From Pseudonocardia sp. SCN 73-27 (lineage in GTDB: Bacteria > Actinomycetota > Actinomycetes > Mycobacteriales > Pseudonocardiaceae): a stretch of 64,000 nucleotides of DNA. A model generated the notes under the pieces. That model did not search any database, was not told the DNA's origin, and saw nothing but the letters and a program-made list of their open reading frames with translations. This document shows, piece after piece, positions 8,911 through 19,483 of the stretch; position 1 is the first letter of the stretch, and every line of letters begins with the position of its first letter. Made by a program: the position numbers and the translations under genes. The stretch covers positions 26,503-90,502 of the forward strand of contig MEGH01000018.1 in the NCBI GenBank assembly GCA_001725415.1, given 5' to 3'.

Positions 8911-9407
8911 GCACGTGGTCCACCCTCGACACCCGGCTGGGTCCGTTCACCGCGGTCGTCGACGACGACGGCGCGGTCCTCGCATCGGGCTGGACGGGCC
9001 AGGTCGACGACCTGCTGGCGCTGATCCACCCGTCGCTACGGCCCGCCGAGCCGCGGCGGGTGGCCGACCTGGGGCCGGTCGGGAAGGCCGTGACGGCCTA
9101 TCACGACGGTGACGTGGGTGTGATCGACGGCGTGCCGGTGCGGCAGCGGTCGGGCGAGTTCCTGGAGCACGCCTGGCAGGTGCTGCGGACCGTCCCGGCA
9201 GGCGATCCGGTGACCTACACCGAGTACGCGACTCGCTCGGGGCGGCCCGCGGCGGTGCGGGCGGCGGCGTCGGCCTGCGCGCGCAACGCCGCAGCGCTGT
9301 TCGTTCCGTGCCACCGGGTGCTGCGGCTCGACGGGTCGTTGGGCGGCTTCCGCTGGGGCGTCGACGTCAAGCGGGCGCTGCTCGACCACGAGGCCCGTGC
9401 CGCCTGA
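8907..9407 (+). CDS. ogt: methylated-DNA--protein-cysteine methyltransferase
   Basis: 166-residue suicide enzyme that transfers alkyl groups from O6-alkylguanine or O4-alkylthymine to its own cysteine. The acceptor is Cys135 in the PCHRVL motif. Upstream are the DNA-recognition helix region (VTYTEYATRSGRPAAVRAAASACARN) and downstream the GGFRWGVDVKRALLDHE tail, both typical. The ATG overlaps the alkA-like stop, so direct reversal and base excision repair are co-expressed. Confidence 0.95.
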   Translation: MSTWSTLDTRLGPFTAVVDDDGAVLASGWTGQVDDLLALIHPSLRPAEPRRVADLGPVGKAVTAYHDGDVGVIDGVPVRQRSGEFLEHAWQVLRTVPAGDPVTYTEYATRSGRPAAVRAAASACARNAAALFVPCHRVLRLDGSLGGFRWGVDVKRALLDHEARAA

Positions 9408-9547
9408 CGCACCGTTGCAGTCGGTGTCGGCCGATTCGACCGTTTGTTCGACCGCTCGCCGACGTCCGGCCGCCGCCGACCGTGCACTCCGACGGGTGAC
9501 CGGCGTGGCTGGCCGGATCTGTCGGACCCGGGGTGCACCCTGGCGGT

Positions 9548-11152
9548 GTGGATCTCGTGACCGCGCTGAACGTGCTGCTCATCGGCCTGCTCGTGGGGTT
9601 GGTGGCAGGCGGCGGCGTGGCATGGCTGTTCCTCGGTTCGCGGCACAAGGTGGCCACCGCGGAGGCGGCGCGCCGGGTCGCGGAGGTGTCGGCCACCGCG
9701 CGGGCCGACACGGCGGCGTTGCGCGCCGAGCGGTCCGGGCTGCTGGAGCGCATCGAGGATCTGTCCGAAGAGGTCGACACGGCCGTGGAGCGGTTGCGCC
9801 GCGCCGAGAGCGAGGCGGCGGCCAACGGGGCGGCGTTGCGCAGCGAGCGTGAGGCGGGCGCCGCCCGCGAGGAGCTGCTCACCCGACGCGACGCCGAGCT
9901 GAAGGACGCGTTCCAGGCGCTGTCGGCGGATGCGTTGGCGCGCAACAACGAACAGTTCGTCGCGCTCGCCGAGGGCCGGATCAAGGAGGCCACGGCGGCG
10001 CTCACGGCGAAGGCCGCGGGCGACGAGGCGGCCCGCGCCGCGGCGCTCGACAAGCTGATCGACCCGATGACGGCCACCCTCGCCCGCGTCGAGGGTCAGC
10101 TGCGGTCGGTGGAGAAGGACCGCGAGTCGGCCTACGCCGGGCTGCGCGAGCAGGTCGTCGCGATGCACCGGTCGTCGCAGCAGCTGCAGAGCGAGACGCG
10201 GCAGCTGGTCAGCGCGCTGCGAGCGCCGCAGGTGCGAGGCCGCTGGGGCGAACTGCAGCTGGAGCGCATCGTGCAGCTCGCGGGCATGGTCGAGCACTGC
10301 GACTTCGACACCCAGGTCACCGGTACGGGAACGGGCGGGGATGCCGACGCGGGCGTCCGCCCCGACATGGTCGTGCACCTGGCGGGCGACAAGCAGATCG
10401 TCGTCGACGCCAAGGTTCCGTTCGCGGCCTACCTCGACGCGGTGGAGAGCCGCGACCCGCAGGTCCACACCGAACGCCTCGCCGCGCATGCCCGACAGCT
10501 GCGCCAGCACGTCGACTCGTTGTCCGCCAAGAGTTACTGGGCCGCGTTCGAGCCGTCGCCGGAGTTCGTCGTGCTGTTCGTGCCGGGCGACCCGTTCCTC
10601 GAGGCCGCACTGCAGTCCGACCCGTCGCTGCTGGAGCACGCGTTCGCGAGCAACGTCGTGATCGCGACGCCGACGACGTTGATCGCGCTGCTGCGCACGG
10701 TCGCATACACGTGGCGGCAGGAAGCGTTGGCGCGCAACGCTGCGCAGGTCCACCAGCTGGGCAAGGAGCTGCACTCGCGGCTCGCGACGATGGGCAACCA
10801 CGTCGCCAAGCTGGGCCGCAGCCTCGACACGGCGATCACCAGCTACAACCAGACGGTGTCCTCTCTGGAGTCCCGTGTGCTGGTCACCGCGCGCAAGCTC
10901 ACCGAGCTGCGGGTCGCCGACGAGGAGCTCGTCGCGCCGGGGCAGGTCGATCGCGCACCGCGTACGGTGGCCGCGCCCGAACTCGTCGCGTCGGCGGCCG
11001 ACTCGCTGATCGCGCTGCACGAGCTCGGCCGCGAGTCCTCACGCGACGGACGCGACCCGGGCCGCGATGTCCCCCGGGAGATCGCACGTGAGAACCCCAG
11101 GCCGCATGTCGGCGACGAGGACGGTGGGTCCCGGGCTAACGTGGCACGGTGA
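9548..11152 (+). CDS. rmuC: DNA recombination protein RmuC
   Basis: 534-residue RmuC-family protein, linked in E. coli to suppression of inverted-repeat rearrangements. One N-terminal transmembrane helix is followed by a long Ala/Glu/Arg-rich coiled coil (about residues 30-190). The C-terminal conserved nuclease-like domain contains RGRWGELQLERIVQLAGM, DMVVHLAGDKQIVVDAKVPF, SPEFVVLFVPGDPFLEAAL and ATPTTLIALLRTVAY. The GTG at 9548 gives the usual short VDLVTALNVLL beginning; a GTG at 9533 would add five residues. The last bases overlap the next GTG start. Confidence 0.93.
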   Translation: MDLVTALNVLLIGLLVGLVAGGGVAWLFLGSRHKVATAEAARRVAEVSATARADTAALRAERSGLLERIEDLSEEVDTAVERLRRAESEAAANGAALRSEREAGAAREELLTRRDAELKDAFQALSADALARNNEQFVALAEGRIKEATAALTAKAAGDEAARAAALDKLIDPMTATLARVEGQLRSVEKDRESAYAGLREQVVAMHRSSQQLQSETRQLVSALRAPQVRGRWGELQLERIVQLAGMVEHCDFDTQVTGTGTGGDADAGVRPDMVVHLAGDKQIVVDAKVPFAAYLDAVESRDPQVHTERLAAHARQLRQHVDSLSAKSYWAAFEPSPEFVVLFVPGDPFLEAALQSDPSLLEHAFASNVVIATPTTLIALLRTVAYTWRQEALARNAAQVHQLGKELHSRLATMGNHVAKLGRSLDTAITSYNQTVSSLESRVLVTARKLTELRVADEELVAPGQVDRAPRTVAAPELVASAADSLIALHELGRESSRDGRDPGRDVPREIARENPRPHVGDEDGGSRANVAR

Positions 11153-11943
11153 CCTCACCCCGACCCGCCGGCGCCCGTGCATCGGGCCACCCCGCAACGG
11201 GTTCGCCGAGCGCCTCGGGGGCCAGCGGGCAGTGGCCGATGCCCGACCGTTCGATCATCGGGACGGTGCTCGGCATCCCGCCGGTCGCCGCGCTCGGGGT
11301 GGCGGTGGCGTTCACGGGCCTGGGGGTGCTGATCGACGTGCTGCGCATGGGCACCGTCGGCGTGATCTTCAAGATCGGGTTCTTCCTGGGCTGCCTGCTC
11401 GCCGTGATGTGGGTGCGCCGGCGCAGTCTGTTCGGGCCGATGGTGCAGCCGCCGCTGCTGGTCGCGGTCCTCGTCCCGGTGATCGTCCTGCTCGTCGGGC
11501 CGCCGCGCTCCGGCGGCGGGATGACCGAGACGCTGCTGCTCGTCGGCGCACCGCTGATCAACTCGTTCCCGACGATGGCCACCACCACCGCCGTCGTCCT
11601 CGCGATCGGGATCGGCCGGCTGCTGCTGCAGCGCTACGACGCCCCGGAGCTGCGGCTGCGCCGCGCCACCGGCGACACCACCCCTGTGCGGTCCCCCTCT
11701 GCGAAGCGACCGGCGACCACCCCGTCGGGGCGGATCAGGCGCGACGGCCGCAAGCCGGGTCAGACCGTGGCCGATCGCGCTCGCGAACGGGCCCGGGAGA
11801 AGCGGCTCTACGCCGAACGCGCCGAGGCCGAGGGCACGACCGCCACCGAGCGGCCGGCGCGGCTGCGCGACGTCAGCGGGCGACGCGGCTCGGACGCAGC
11901 TCGCGGGGCAGCGAGAACGTCAAGGTCTCCTCGGCAGTCGTGA
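11149..11943 (+). CDS. DUF6542-type membrane protein
   Basis: 264-residue protein with a disordered N-terminus, four hydrophobic segments (roughly residues 40-60, 66-86, 97-120 and 128-160) and a long basic C-terminal tail rich in Arg/Glu. The membrane core resembles the actinobacterial DUF6542 family, commonly found beside ispH; function unknown. GTG start overlaps the rmuC stop by 4 bases. Its 3' end overlaps the convergent ispH gene by 71 bases, so the basic tail is encoded opposite the ispH C-terminus. Confidence 0.72.
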   Translation: MTSPRPAGARASGHPATGSPSASGASGQWPMPDRSIIGTVLGIPPVAALGVAVAFTGLGVLIDVLRMGTVGVIFKIGFFLGCLLAVMWVRRRSLFGPMVQPPLLVAVLVPVIVLLVGPPRSGGGMTETLLLVGAPLINSFPTMATTTAVVLAIGIGRLLLQRYDAPELRLRRATGDTTPVRSPSAKRPATTPSGRIRRDGRKPGQTVADRARERAREKRLYAERAEAEGTTATERPARLRDVSGRRGSDAARGAARTSRSPRQS

Positions 11944-12832
11944 TCTCCTCGACCTCGCCCCAGCCGCGCTCGGCGAGATGGTCGAGGACGCCGCGGACCA
12001 GCACCTCCGGCACCGACGCGCCACTGGTGACACCGACGGTCCGCACGCCGTCGAGCCAGCTGTCGTCGATCTGGCGGGCGTAGTCGATCAGGTACGACGC
12101 CCCGGCGCCGGCGGCGAGGGCGACCTCGACGAGCCGCACCGAGTTCGACGAGTTGGCCGACCCGACCACCAGCACCAGGTCGCACTGCGGCGCCATCGCC
12201 TTGACCGCGACCTGCCGGTTCTGCGTGGCGTAGCAGATGTCGTCGCTCGGCGGGTTCTGCAGCGTGGGGAAGCGCTCGCGCAGCGCGTTCACCGTCTGCA
12301 TCGTCTCGTCGACGCTCAGCGTGGTCTGCGACAGCCACACGACCTTCTCCGGGTCGCGAACCGTCACCGAGGCGACGTCGGCGACGGAGTCGACGAGCTG
12401 CACGTTGTCGGGCGCCTCACCGGAGGTGCCCTCGACCTCCTCGTGGCCGCGGTGGCCGACGAGCAGGATGTCGTAGTCCTCGCGGGCGAACCGCTTGACC
12501 TCGCCGTGGACCTTGGTCACCAACGGGCAGGTCGCGTCGATCGTGCGGAGCTCGCGGTCCTTGGCCTGGTCGCGGACGGCCGGTGAGACACCGTGCGCCG
12601 AGAACACGACGATCGAGCCGGGCGGCACCTCGTCGGTCTCGTCGACGAAGATGGCGCCGCGGTCGCTCAGGGTCTGTACCACGTGGACGTTGTGCACGAT
12701 CTGCTTGCGGACGTACACCGGCGCGCCGTGCTTCTCCAGCGCCTGCTCGACCGCCTCGACGGCCCGGTCGACGCCGGCGCAGTATCCGCGCGGCTTGGCC
12801 AGCAGAACTCGCTTCGTCTCGGGTCCGGACAT
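11873..12832 (-). CDS. ispH: 4-hydroxy-3-methylbut-2-enyl diphosphate reductase
   Basis: Last enzyme of the non-mevalonate isoprenoid pathway, converting HMBPP to IPP and DMAPP with a [4Fe-4S] cluster. The three cluster cysteines are Cys18 (RGYCAGV), Cys102 (DATCPLV) and Cys200 ([11 protein letters not shown]). FSAHGVSP and GSANSSNS substrate-binding motifs are present. The start is the ATG at 12832, 319 residues; the longer open frame upstream lacks homology. Neighbouring lipid-droplet protein, xseA and xseB genes match the M. tuberculosis lytB2 (Rv1110) context. Confidence 0.97.
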   Translation of the reverse strand: MSGPETKRVLLAKPRGYCAGVDRAVEAVEQALEKHGAPVYVRKQIVHNVHVVQTLSDRGAIFVDETDEVPPGSIVVFSAHGVSPAVRDQAKDRELRTIDATCPLVTKVHGEVKRFAREDYDILLVGHRGHEEVEGTSGEAPDNVQLVDSVADVASVTVRDPEKVVWLSQTTLSVDETMQTVNALRERFPTLQNPPSDDICYATQNRQVAVKAMAPQCDLVLVVGSANSSNSVRLVEVALAAGAGASYLIDYARQIDDSWLDGVRTVGVTSGASVPEVLVRGVLDHLAERGWGEVEEITTAEETLTFSLPRELRPSRVAR

Positions 12833-13181
12833 GCCTCCAGCGTACGGGCGCCGCCGCGACCCGGCCGCCGGACGTGACCCACACCCACTCGACGCGCCTG
12901 CCCAAGCCGCGCGGCGGACGTGGAGCGGGGCGCCGCGTGGCTCGCTCCACTCCCGCCGCGCCCGCCTCCCGTGGAACGGGCTCGCCCTCGCGCCGAACCG
13001 GGCCTTCGTCGTCGTGATCGACGTTTCCCGAACAGGAACGCTGCTGATGTCGCAGAAGCGGCTACTCGCATGCCGAGACACAGACCCGGCGGCGACGCGA
13101 AGGGCGGTGTCGCGGAGAACCCGTAGTGGCGCAGCACCTCCCCCAGGTGACGCACCCGGCGTCGCAGGGGATGATGCGGTC
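12833..13181. other. intergenic region, divergent promoters
   Basis: 349 bases between the divergently transcribed ispH and lipid-droplet-protein genes. It must hold both promoters. No convincing -10/-35 pair, hairpin or repeat was recognised. An in-frame ATG at 13047 could extend the rightward gene by 45 residues (beginning [14 protein letters not shown]), but that segment looks like GC-rich leader rather than conserved protein. Confidence 0.4.
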
Positions 13182-13775
13182 ATGAAGCCGCTGCCGATGC
13201 CGGTGCGGATCGCCGCCGGCCTAGTCGCGACCGCCGTCGAGCAGGCCCGTGACCTGCCCCGCCTCGTCACCGAACTGCCGGTGACGGCCGTGAGCCAGGC
13301 GCTGCAGGCGTCGATGCGGGTGCAGCAGCGCGTCACCGAGCTGGCGATCAAGGGCGACCGCGCGCTGGGTGCGCTGCGCCCGGTCCCGGAGACCCCGAGC
13401 TGGGCGACGTTCGACGAGGACGAGCCCCCGTCGACGAACGGCGCATCGGTCACGTCGATGCGCGCCCGCGCCACGTTCGACGACGACGTCACACCCGCGA
13501 CCGAGGACGACCTCCCGGCCGACCCGTCCGATCCGATCGACGTCGCCGACCCTGCCGGCGAGGTCGCCGCCGAGACCCGCCGAGCCGAGCACGAGGACGG
13601 CCCCGACGTCCTACCCGGCTACTCCGGCATGACCATTCCGCAGCTGCGCGGGCACCTGCGCCGGTTCGGCGTGGAGGATCTGCGCACCCTGCTGCAGTGG
13701 GAGATCAGCCACGGCAACCGGCCGCCGTACGTGACGATGCTGGGCAACCGCATCGTGACCGTCACCGAGGAGTGA
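13182..13775 (+). CDS. lipid droplet-associated protein (Rv1109c-like)
   Basis: 197-residue protein. The N-terminal half is amphipathic ([35 protein letters not shown] split over residues 8-42) and could bind a lipid surface. The middle is acidic and disordered. The C-terminal segment ([31 protein letters not shown]) looks like a short SAP/Rho-N-like helical motif. It occupies the exact place of M. tuberculosis Rv1109c, between ispH and xseA; homologues are annotated as lipid droplet-associated in lipid-storing actinobacteria. The stop overlaps the xseA GTG (GTGA). Confidence 0.75.
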   Translation: MKPLPMPVRIAAGLVATAVEQARDLPRLVTELPVTAVSQALQASMRVQQRVTELAIKGDRALGALRPVPETPSWATFDEDEPPSTNGASVTSMRARATFDDDVTPATEDDLPADPSDPIDVADPAGEVAAETRRAEHEDGPDVLPGYSGMTIPQLRGHLRRFGVEDLRTLLQWEISHGNRPPYVTMLGNRIVTVTEE

Positions 13776-15043
13776 GCGAGGCCCCGACCTCGCCCGAGTC
13801 GCCGTGGCCGGTCCGCACGGTCGCGCGCAAGATCGCGGAGTGGGTGGACCGGCTCGGCGCCGTCTGGGTCGAGGGTCAGCTGGCGCAGGTCACGGCCCGG
13901 CCCGGGACGGGGACGGCGTTCCTGACGCTGCGCGACCCGGCCGCCGACGTGTCCCTGCAGCTCACGTGCCCGGTCGCGCTGGTCCGCGAGGGCGGCCCGG
14001 CGGTGGCGGAGGGCAACCGGGTCGTCGTGCACGGGAGGCCGTCGTTCTTCCTGGGGCGTGGGACGTTGAGCCTGCGGGTCGACCGCATCCAGGCCGTCGG
14101 CCTCGGTGAGCTGCTGGCGCGCATCGAGCGGTTGCGGCGGCTGCTGGCCGCGGAGGGTCTGTTCGACCTGGCTCGCAAGCGGCCGTTGCCGTTCCTGCCC
14201 GGGAGGATCGGGCTGATCACGGGCCGGGCGTCGGCGGCGGAGCACGACGTCGTCAGCAATGCGACGGCGCGCTGGCCGTCGGTGCGGTTCCGGATCGAGC
14301 ACACCGCGACGCAGGGGTCGTTGGCCGTGCCGCAGATCGTCGAGGCACTCGGGGTGCTCGACCGGGACCCGGACGTCGACGTGATCGTGCTGGCCCGGGG
14401 CGGGGGCAGCGTCGAGGACCTGTTGCCGTTCTCGGACGAGACGCTGTGCCGGGCGGTGGCCGACTGCCGCACGCCGGTGGTGTCGGCGATCGGGCACGAG
14501 CCCGACACCCCGCTCGTCGACCACGTCGCCGACCTGCGCTGCTCCACCCCGACCGAGGCGGGCCGCCGCCTGGTGCCCGATCTCGCGGAGGAGAGCGCGC
14601 GGATCGCCGGGCTGCGGGACCGGGCGCGGCGGGCGTTGCACGGCTGGGTCGACCGGGAGCAGCGGCTGCTGGCGGCGTTGCGGGCCCGGCCGGTACTGGC
14701 GGATCCGTTGCGCGCCATGCAGTCGCGCCACGACGAGATCGAGCGGTTGCGCGACCGCACCCACACCGCTGTCGAGCGGGGGCTGGCCGCGCGGACGACG
14801 GAGGTCGAGCACCTGCGCGCCCGGCTGACCACGCTCGGACCGGCGGCGACGTTGGCCCGCGGTTACGCCGTCGTGCAGCGCGTGCCACAGGACGGCGCAT
14901 CCGACCGCGGCGTCGCCTGGCCGGTGCTGCGCGCAACCGGCGAGGTCGGCGACGGTGACCGGCTGCGCATCCGGGTCGCGGACGGCGCGGTGACGGCCCG
15001 CGTCGTCGCGGACGGCGCCGCCCGGCAGGATGACCCGTCATGA
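13772..15043 (+). CDS. xseA: exodeoxyribonuclease VII large subunit
   Basis: 423-residue catalytic subunit of ExoVII, a bidirectional single-strand DNA exonuclease. An N-terminal OB-fold ([22 protein letters not shown]) is followed by the catalytic core with [29 protein letters not shown] and [27 protein letters not shown] long helical stalk and the C-terminal LARGYAVV motif complete it. Translationally coupled to the upstream lipid-droplet gene and, by ATGA, to xseB. Confidence 0.96.
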   Translation: MSEAPTSPESPWPVRTVARKIAEWVDRLGAVWVEGQLAQVTARPGTGTAFLTLRDPAADVSLQLTCPVALVREGGPAVAEGNRVVVHGRPSFFLGRGTLSLRVDRIQAVGLGELLARIERLRRLLAAEGLFDLARKRPLPFLPGRIGLITGRASAAEHDVVSNATARWPSVRFRIEHTATQGSLAVPQIVEALGVLDRDPDVDVIVLARGGGSVEDLLPFSDETLCRAVADCRTPVVSAIGHEPDTPLVDHVADLRCSTPTEAGRRLVPDLAEESARIAGLRDRARRALHGWVDREQRLLAALRARPVLADPLRAMQSRHDEIERLRDRTHTAVERGLAARTTEVEHLRARLTTLGPAATLARGYAVVQRVPQDGASDRGVAWPVLRATGEVGDGDRLRIRVADGAVTARVVADGAARQDDPS

Positions 15044-15264
15044 GCGACGCACGGCCCCCGGTCGAGAGCCTGGACTACGAGCAGGCCCGCGACGAGCTGG
15101 CCGAGGTGGTCCGCACGTTGGAGGTCGGCGGCCTGGGGCTCGACGAGTCCGTGGCGCTGTGGGAACGCGGCGAGGCGCTGGCCCGCCGCTGCGAGGAGCG
15201 GCTGGCCGGGGCGCGCGAGCGCGTCGAGAAGGCCCTGGACGAGGCCCGCGAGCAGGACGACTGA
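15040..15264 (+). CDS. xseB: exodeoxyribonuclease VII small subunit
   Basis: 74-residue helical subunit of ExoVII with the family pattern [43 protein letters not shown]. The ATG overlaps the xseA stop by 4 bases, giving coupled synthesis of the two subunits. It converges on the DUF4245 gene with 16 bases between stops; no terminator hairpin was seen in that gap. Confidence 0.96.
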   Translation: MSDARPPVESLDYEQARDELAEVVRTLEVGGLGLDESVALWERGEALARRCEERLAGARERVEKALDEAREQDD

Positions 15265-15280
15265 TCCGGGGCCCCGCCGG

Positions 15281-16096
15281 TCAGGACGGTGTGCGGCCCG
15301 CCGGGAGCTGCCGGCCGTCGACGGTGGCCTGGGCGAGCGTGCGGAAGTCGGCGTCGGTGGCGCTGCCGGTGAGCAGCAGCCGTGACGGCGGGTCCGCCGA
15401 CGGCAGCTGCGCCACCCACATCGCTTCCTTGCGGGGCCCGACGATGTAGGTGACCCAGGTCAGGCCGGCGGCGTCGACGGTGCCGGTCGCGGTCTGCGGG
15501 CCGCCCGCCTCGGAGGCGACGAGGTTCTCCTCGGAGGCGTCGCTCTGGACGAGCCGCAGGTAGGCGCCGCCCCCGGTGATGTAGCCGACGCGCACGGAGC
15601 GGCCGCCGCCGTCGACGGGCCCGGAGTCGACGGAGTTGGCCCGCCAGGTCTCGGGGACGGTCGGGACGTGCAGCGCGAACGGCGTCACGGGCGCCGCGTC
15701 CTGGAGGCGGGCGACCGCGTCGACGACCGGGACCGACTCGGGGTCGACCGTGGGGCCGCCGGGACTGAACGAGCAGGACCGCGTGAACAGCACGGCGATG
15801 ACGATGATCACGCCCATCGCGACGAGCATGTCGCGTACGGAGAGCACGGAGCGGTGCGGTGTGACCGGCGGCTGGGACCCGGTGGCGACGGGGACGCGGG
15901 TGCGCGCCGGCTCGCCCGCCGCGGCGTTTCCGCCCGCCGGCTGGGCACCTTCAGCGCCCTCACCTGCGGCGACGTCGCCATCACCCTGCAACGGGGACGG
16001 GCCGGACGCGGCCGGCGCCGCGTCAGGGGCCGCGGGTTCGGTCCCGGCGCGGTCCTGCTCGGAGCGTGGCTCTTCGGGCGGCGGTGCACTGCTCAC
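15281..16096 (-). CDS. DUF4245 membrane protein
   Basis: 271-residue protein. The first 85 residues are acidic, Pro/Ala/Gly-rich and disordered; one transmembrane helix follows (about residues 89-107); then an extracytoplasmic domain of about 160 residues typical of DUF4245 ([73 protein letters not shown]). Function unknown. It lies divergent from glpX, as in M. tuberculosis (Rv1100 beside glpX Rv1099c). The long N-terminal extension is cytoplasmic by the positive-inside rule. Confidence 0.85.
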   Translation of the reverse strand: MSSAPPPEEPRSEQDRAGTEPAAPDAAPAASGPSPLQGDGDVAAGEGAEGAQPAGGNAAAGEPARTRVPVATGSQPPVTPHRSVLSVRDMLVAMGVIIVIAVLFTRSCSFSPGGPTVDPESVPVVDAVARLQDAAPVTPFALHVPTVPETWRANSVDSGPVDGGGRSVRVGYITGGGAYLRLVQSDASEENLVASEAGGPQTATGTVDAAGLTWVTYIVGPRKEAMWVAQLPSADPPSRLLLTGSATDADFRTLAQATVDGRQLPAGRTPS

Positions 16097-16188
16097 GTCA
16101 CCATCGTCTCAGGCGCTCGACGGGCCGGCGCGGGGCGCCGATCTGCGAGGATCGGAACCAGACACCCCCGACCCATGGAGGCGCCCCC

Positions 16189-17220
<1,032 letters not shown>

Positions 17221-17342
17221 TCCTGTCCCGTGGACCGACCTGCCCCGACGTGACCGAATCGTGAACATCCGGCGACACGATCGGGGCGGGTCGGCGTGGT
17301 GTGATCGTCCCGCGTCCGGGGGGCCGTGACAGGGGGTGCGGA

Positions 17343-17948
17343 ATGCGCACGTTTCGGGTGATCGTCGCGTTGCTCGCGGGCGTGGTCGTGCTCGCCGGAT
17401 GCGCCCGTGCGGGCGCGGAGCCGTCGAAGTTCCCGGACCGGGTCCCGCCCGCGGCCCCCACGTCGGCGCAGCACGCGGTCCCGCCCGCAACGTCGCCCCC
17501 GACGACGGCTCTCACGACGACCACCACGGCGCCGCCCACGACGACCGCCCCGAGGCCGACGACCGCGAAGCCTGCGGCCCCGGCCGGGCTCGCGCCCGGC
17601 ACCCCGTGCAAGGCGACGGTCTCGGCGTGCGTCCAGCTGTCGACGAAGAAGGCGTGGCTGATCACCGGCGGCAAGGTCTCCTACGGGCCTGTGCCGATCA
17701 CCAGCGGCCGCCCGGGGTGGCGCACACCGCCGGGCATGTTCGCGGTGACGTTCAAGAACATCAACCACAAGAGCAGCCTGTTCAACGACGCACCGATGCC
17801 GTACTCCGTGTTCTTCAACGGAGGCATCGCCTTCCACCAGGGCAGCCTGTCGCAGCAGTCGCACGGCTGCATCCACCTGTCCAAGGCGGCGGCGCAGACG
17901 TTCTTCTCGGCGCTGAGCAAGGGCGAACCGGTCCAGGTCGTCTCCTGA
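17343..17948 (+). CDS. lipoprotein L,D-transpeptidase (YkuD domain)
   Basis: 201-residue predicted lipoprotein: signal peptide with lipobox LAGC (Cys20), a Pro/Thr-rich spacer (residues 38-80, with runs of TTT and PTT) and a YkuD catalytic domain with His165 and the SHGCIHL motif (nucleophile Cys176). Such enzymes make 3-3 peptidoglycan cross-links or attach proteins. The domain is short, lacking the Ig-like modules of the mycobacterial Ldt enzymes. The ATG at 17343 is preceded by an AGGGGG ribosome site; an in-frame GTG at 17301 would disrupt the signal peptide. Confidence 0.9.
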   Translation: MRTFRVIVALLAGVVVLAGCARAGAEPSKFPDRVPPAAPTSAQHAVPPATSPPTTALTTTTTAPPTTTAPRPTTAKPAAPAGLAPGTPCKATVSACVQLSTKKAWLITGGKVSYGPVPITSGRPGWRTPPGMFAVTFKNINHKSSLFNDAPMPYSVFFNGGIAFHQGSLSQQSHGCIHLSKAAAQTFFSALSKGEPVQVVS

Positions 17949-18006
17949 GCAACCCGGTGGTGGCCGTCTCGTCGTCAACCGCGCCCTGCGGGGTAAGACT
18001 GGTTTC

Positions 18007-19410
18007 ATGACCGACTCCGACGGCAGCGGGTTCAGGATCGAGCACGACACGATGGGCGAGGTCCGGGTCCCCGCCGACGCCCTGTGGCGCGCGCAGACCC
18101 AGCGGGCCGTCGAGAACTTCCCGATCTCCGGCCGTGGCCTCGAGCGGGCCCAGATCCGTGCGCTCGGCCTGGTCAAGGCCGCGGCGGCGCGCGTCAACAA
18201 GAGGATCGGTGTGCTCGACGGGACCGTCGCCGACGCCGTCGCCGCCGCTGCGGACGAGGTCGCCGAGGGCCGCCACGACGACCACTTCCCCGTCGACGTC
18301 TTCCAGACGGGGTCGGGCACGTCGTCGAACATGAACGCCAACGAGGTCATCGCGACGCTCGCCTCCCGCACCGGGGTAGACGTCCACCCGAACGACCACG
18401 TCAACGCGTCGCAGTCGTCGAACGACGTCTTCCCGACGACGATCCACCTGGCCGCGACGGAGGCCATGGCCCGCGACGCCGCGCCGGCGCTCGACCATCT
18501 CGCCGCCGCGCTGCGCCGGCGCGCCGCCGACTGGACCGACGTCGTGAAGGCGGGCCGCACGCACCTGATGGACGCCGTCCCGATCACGCTCGGTCAGGAG
18601 GCCGGCGGCTGGGCGACACAGGCGGAGAACGGCGCGGCGCGGGTGCGTGACGTGCTGCCGCGGCTGGCGCAGCTGCCGATCGGCGGGACGGCCGTCGGTA
18701 CCGGGCTGAACGCGCCGACGGGGTTCGGCGCGGCGGTCGTCGACCAGCTGCGCGCGGCCACGGGCCTGGACGTGCTGGCGGAGGCGCCCGACCACATCGA
18801 GGCGCAGGGTGCGCGGGACGCGCTGGTCGAGGCGTCGGGGGCGCTGCGGACGGCCGCGGTGTCGCTGTACAAGATCGCGAACGACCTGCGGTGGCTGTCG
18901 TCGGGCCCGCGGACCGGGCTGGCGGAGATCCACCTGCCCGACCTGCAGCCGGGTAGCTCGATCATGCCGGGCAAGGTCAACCCGGTGATCTGCGAGGCGA
19001 CGATGATGGTCGCGGCGCAGGTCATCGGCAACGACGCGACCGTCGCGTTCTCGGGCAGCCAGGGCAACCTGGAGCTCAACGTGATGATGCCGGTGATGGC
19101 GCGCAACGTGCTGGAGTCGGCCCGGCTGCTGGCGTCGGTGGCGCGGCTGCTGGCCGACAAGGTCGTCGACGGGGCGGAGGCCGACGTCGAGCGGACGCGG
19201 GAGTACGCGGAGTCGTCGCCGTCGATCGTGACGCCGCTGAACAAGTACCTCGGGTACGAGGAGGCGGCGACGATCGCGAAGCAATCGCTGAAGGAGCGGC
19301 GCACGATCCGTGACGTCGTGCTGGAGCGGGGGCACGTCGAGGCGGGGCGGTTGACGCTGGAGCAGCTCGACGCCGCGTTGGACGTGTTGGCGATGACGCG
19401 CCCCAGCTAG
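18007..19410 (+). CDS. fumC: class II fumarate hydratase
   Basis: 467-residue iron-independent fumarase interconverting fumarate and malate in the TCA cycle. The family signature [11 protein letters not shown] is at residues 316-326, with the flexible catalytic serine loop; [14 protein letters not shown] and AGRTHLMDA (His186) are the other active-site blocks. Full length. Corresponds to M. tuberculosis fum (Rv1098c) next to glpX. The gene starts 58 bases after the L,D-transpeptidase stop and probably has its own promoter. Confidence 0.97.
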   Translation: MTDSDGSGFRIEHDTMGEVRVPADALWRAQTQRAVENFPISGRGLERAQIRALGLVKAAAARVNKRIGVLDGTVADAVAAAADEVAEGRHDDHFPVDVFQTGSGTSSNMNANEVIATLASRTGVDVHPNDHVNASQSSNDVFPTTIHLAATEAMARDAAPALDHLAAALRRRAADWTDVVKAGRTHLMDAVPITLGQEAGGWATQAENGAARVRDVLPRLAQLPIGGTAVGTGLNAPTGFGAAVVDQLRAATGLDVLAEAPDHIEAQGARDALVEASGALRTAAVSLYKIANDLRWLSSGPRTGLAEIHLPDLQPGSSIMPGKVNPVICEATMMVAAQVIGNDATVAFSGSQGNLELNVMMPVMARNVLESARLLASVARLLADKVVDGAEADVERTREYAESSPSIVTPLNKYLGYEEAATIAKQSLKERRTIRDVVLERGHVEAGRLTLEQLDAALDVLAMTRPS

Positions 19411-19483
19411 CAACTGAGGGTGACGCAGCCCACGTCTCGTACCTGATCTGTTCACCCAATCGTCAGACTGAGTCCCTCTACGC

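Noticed and set aside
13047-13181. Separate small gene upstream of the lipid-droplet protein (MSQKRLLAC start)
   Set aside because: It is in frame with the downstream gene, has no stop of its own and no visible ribosome site.
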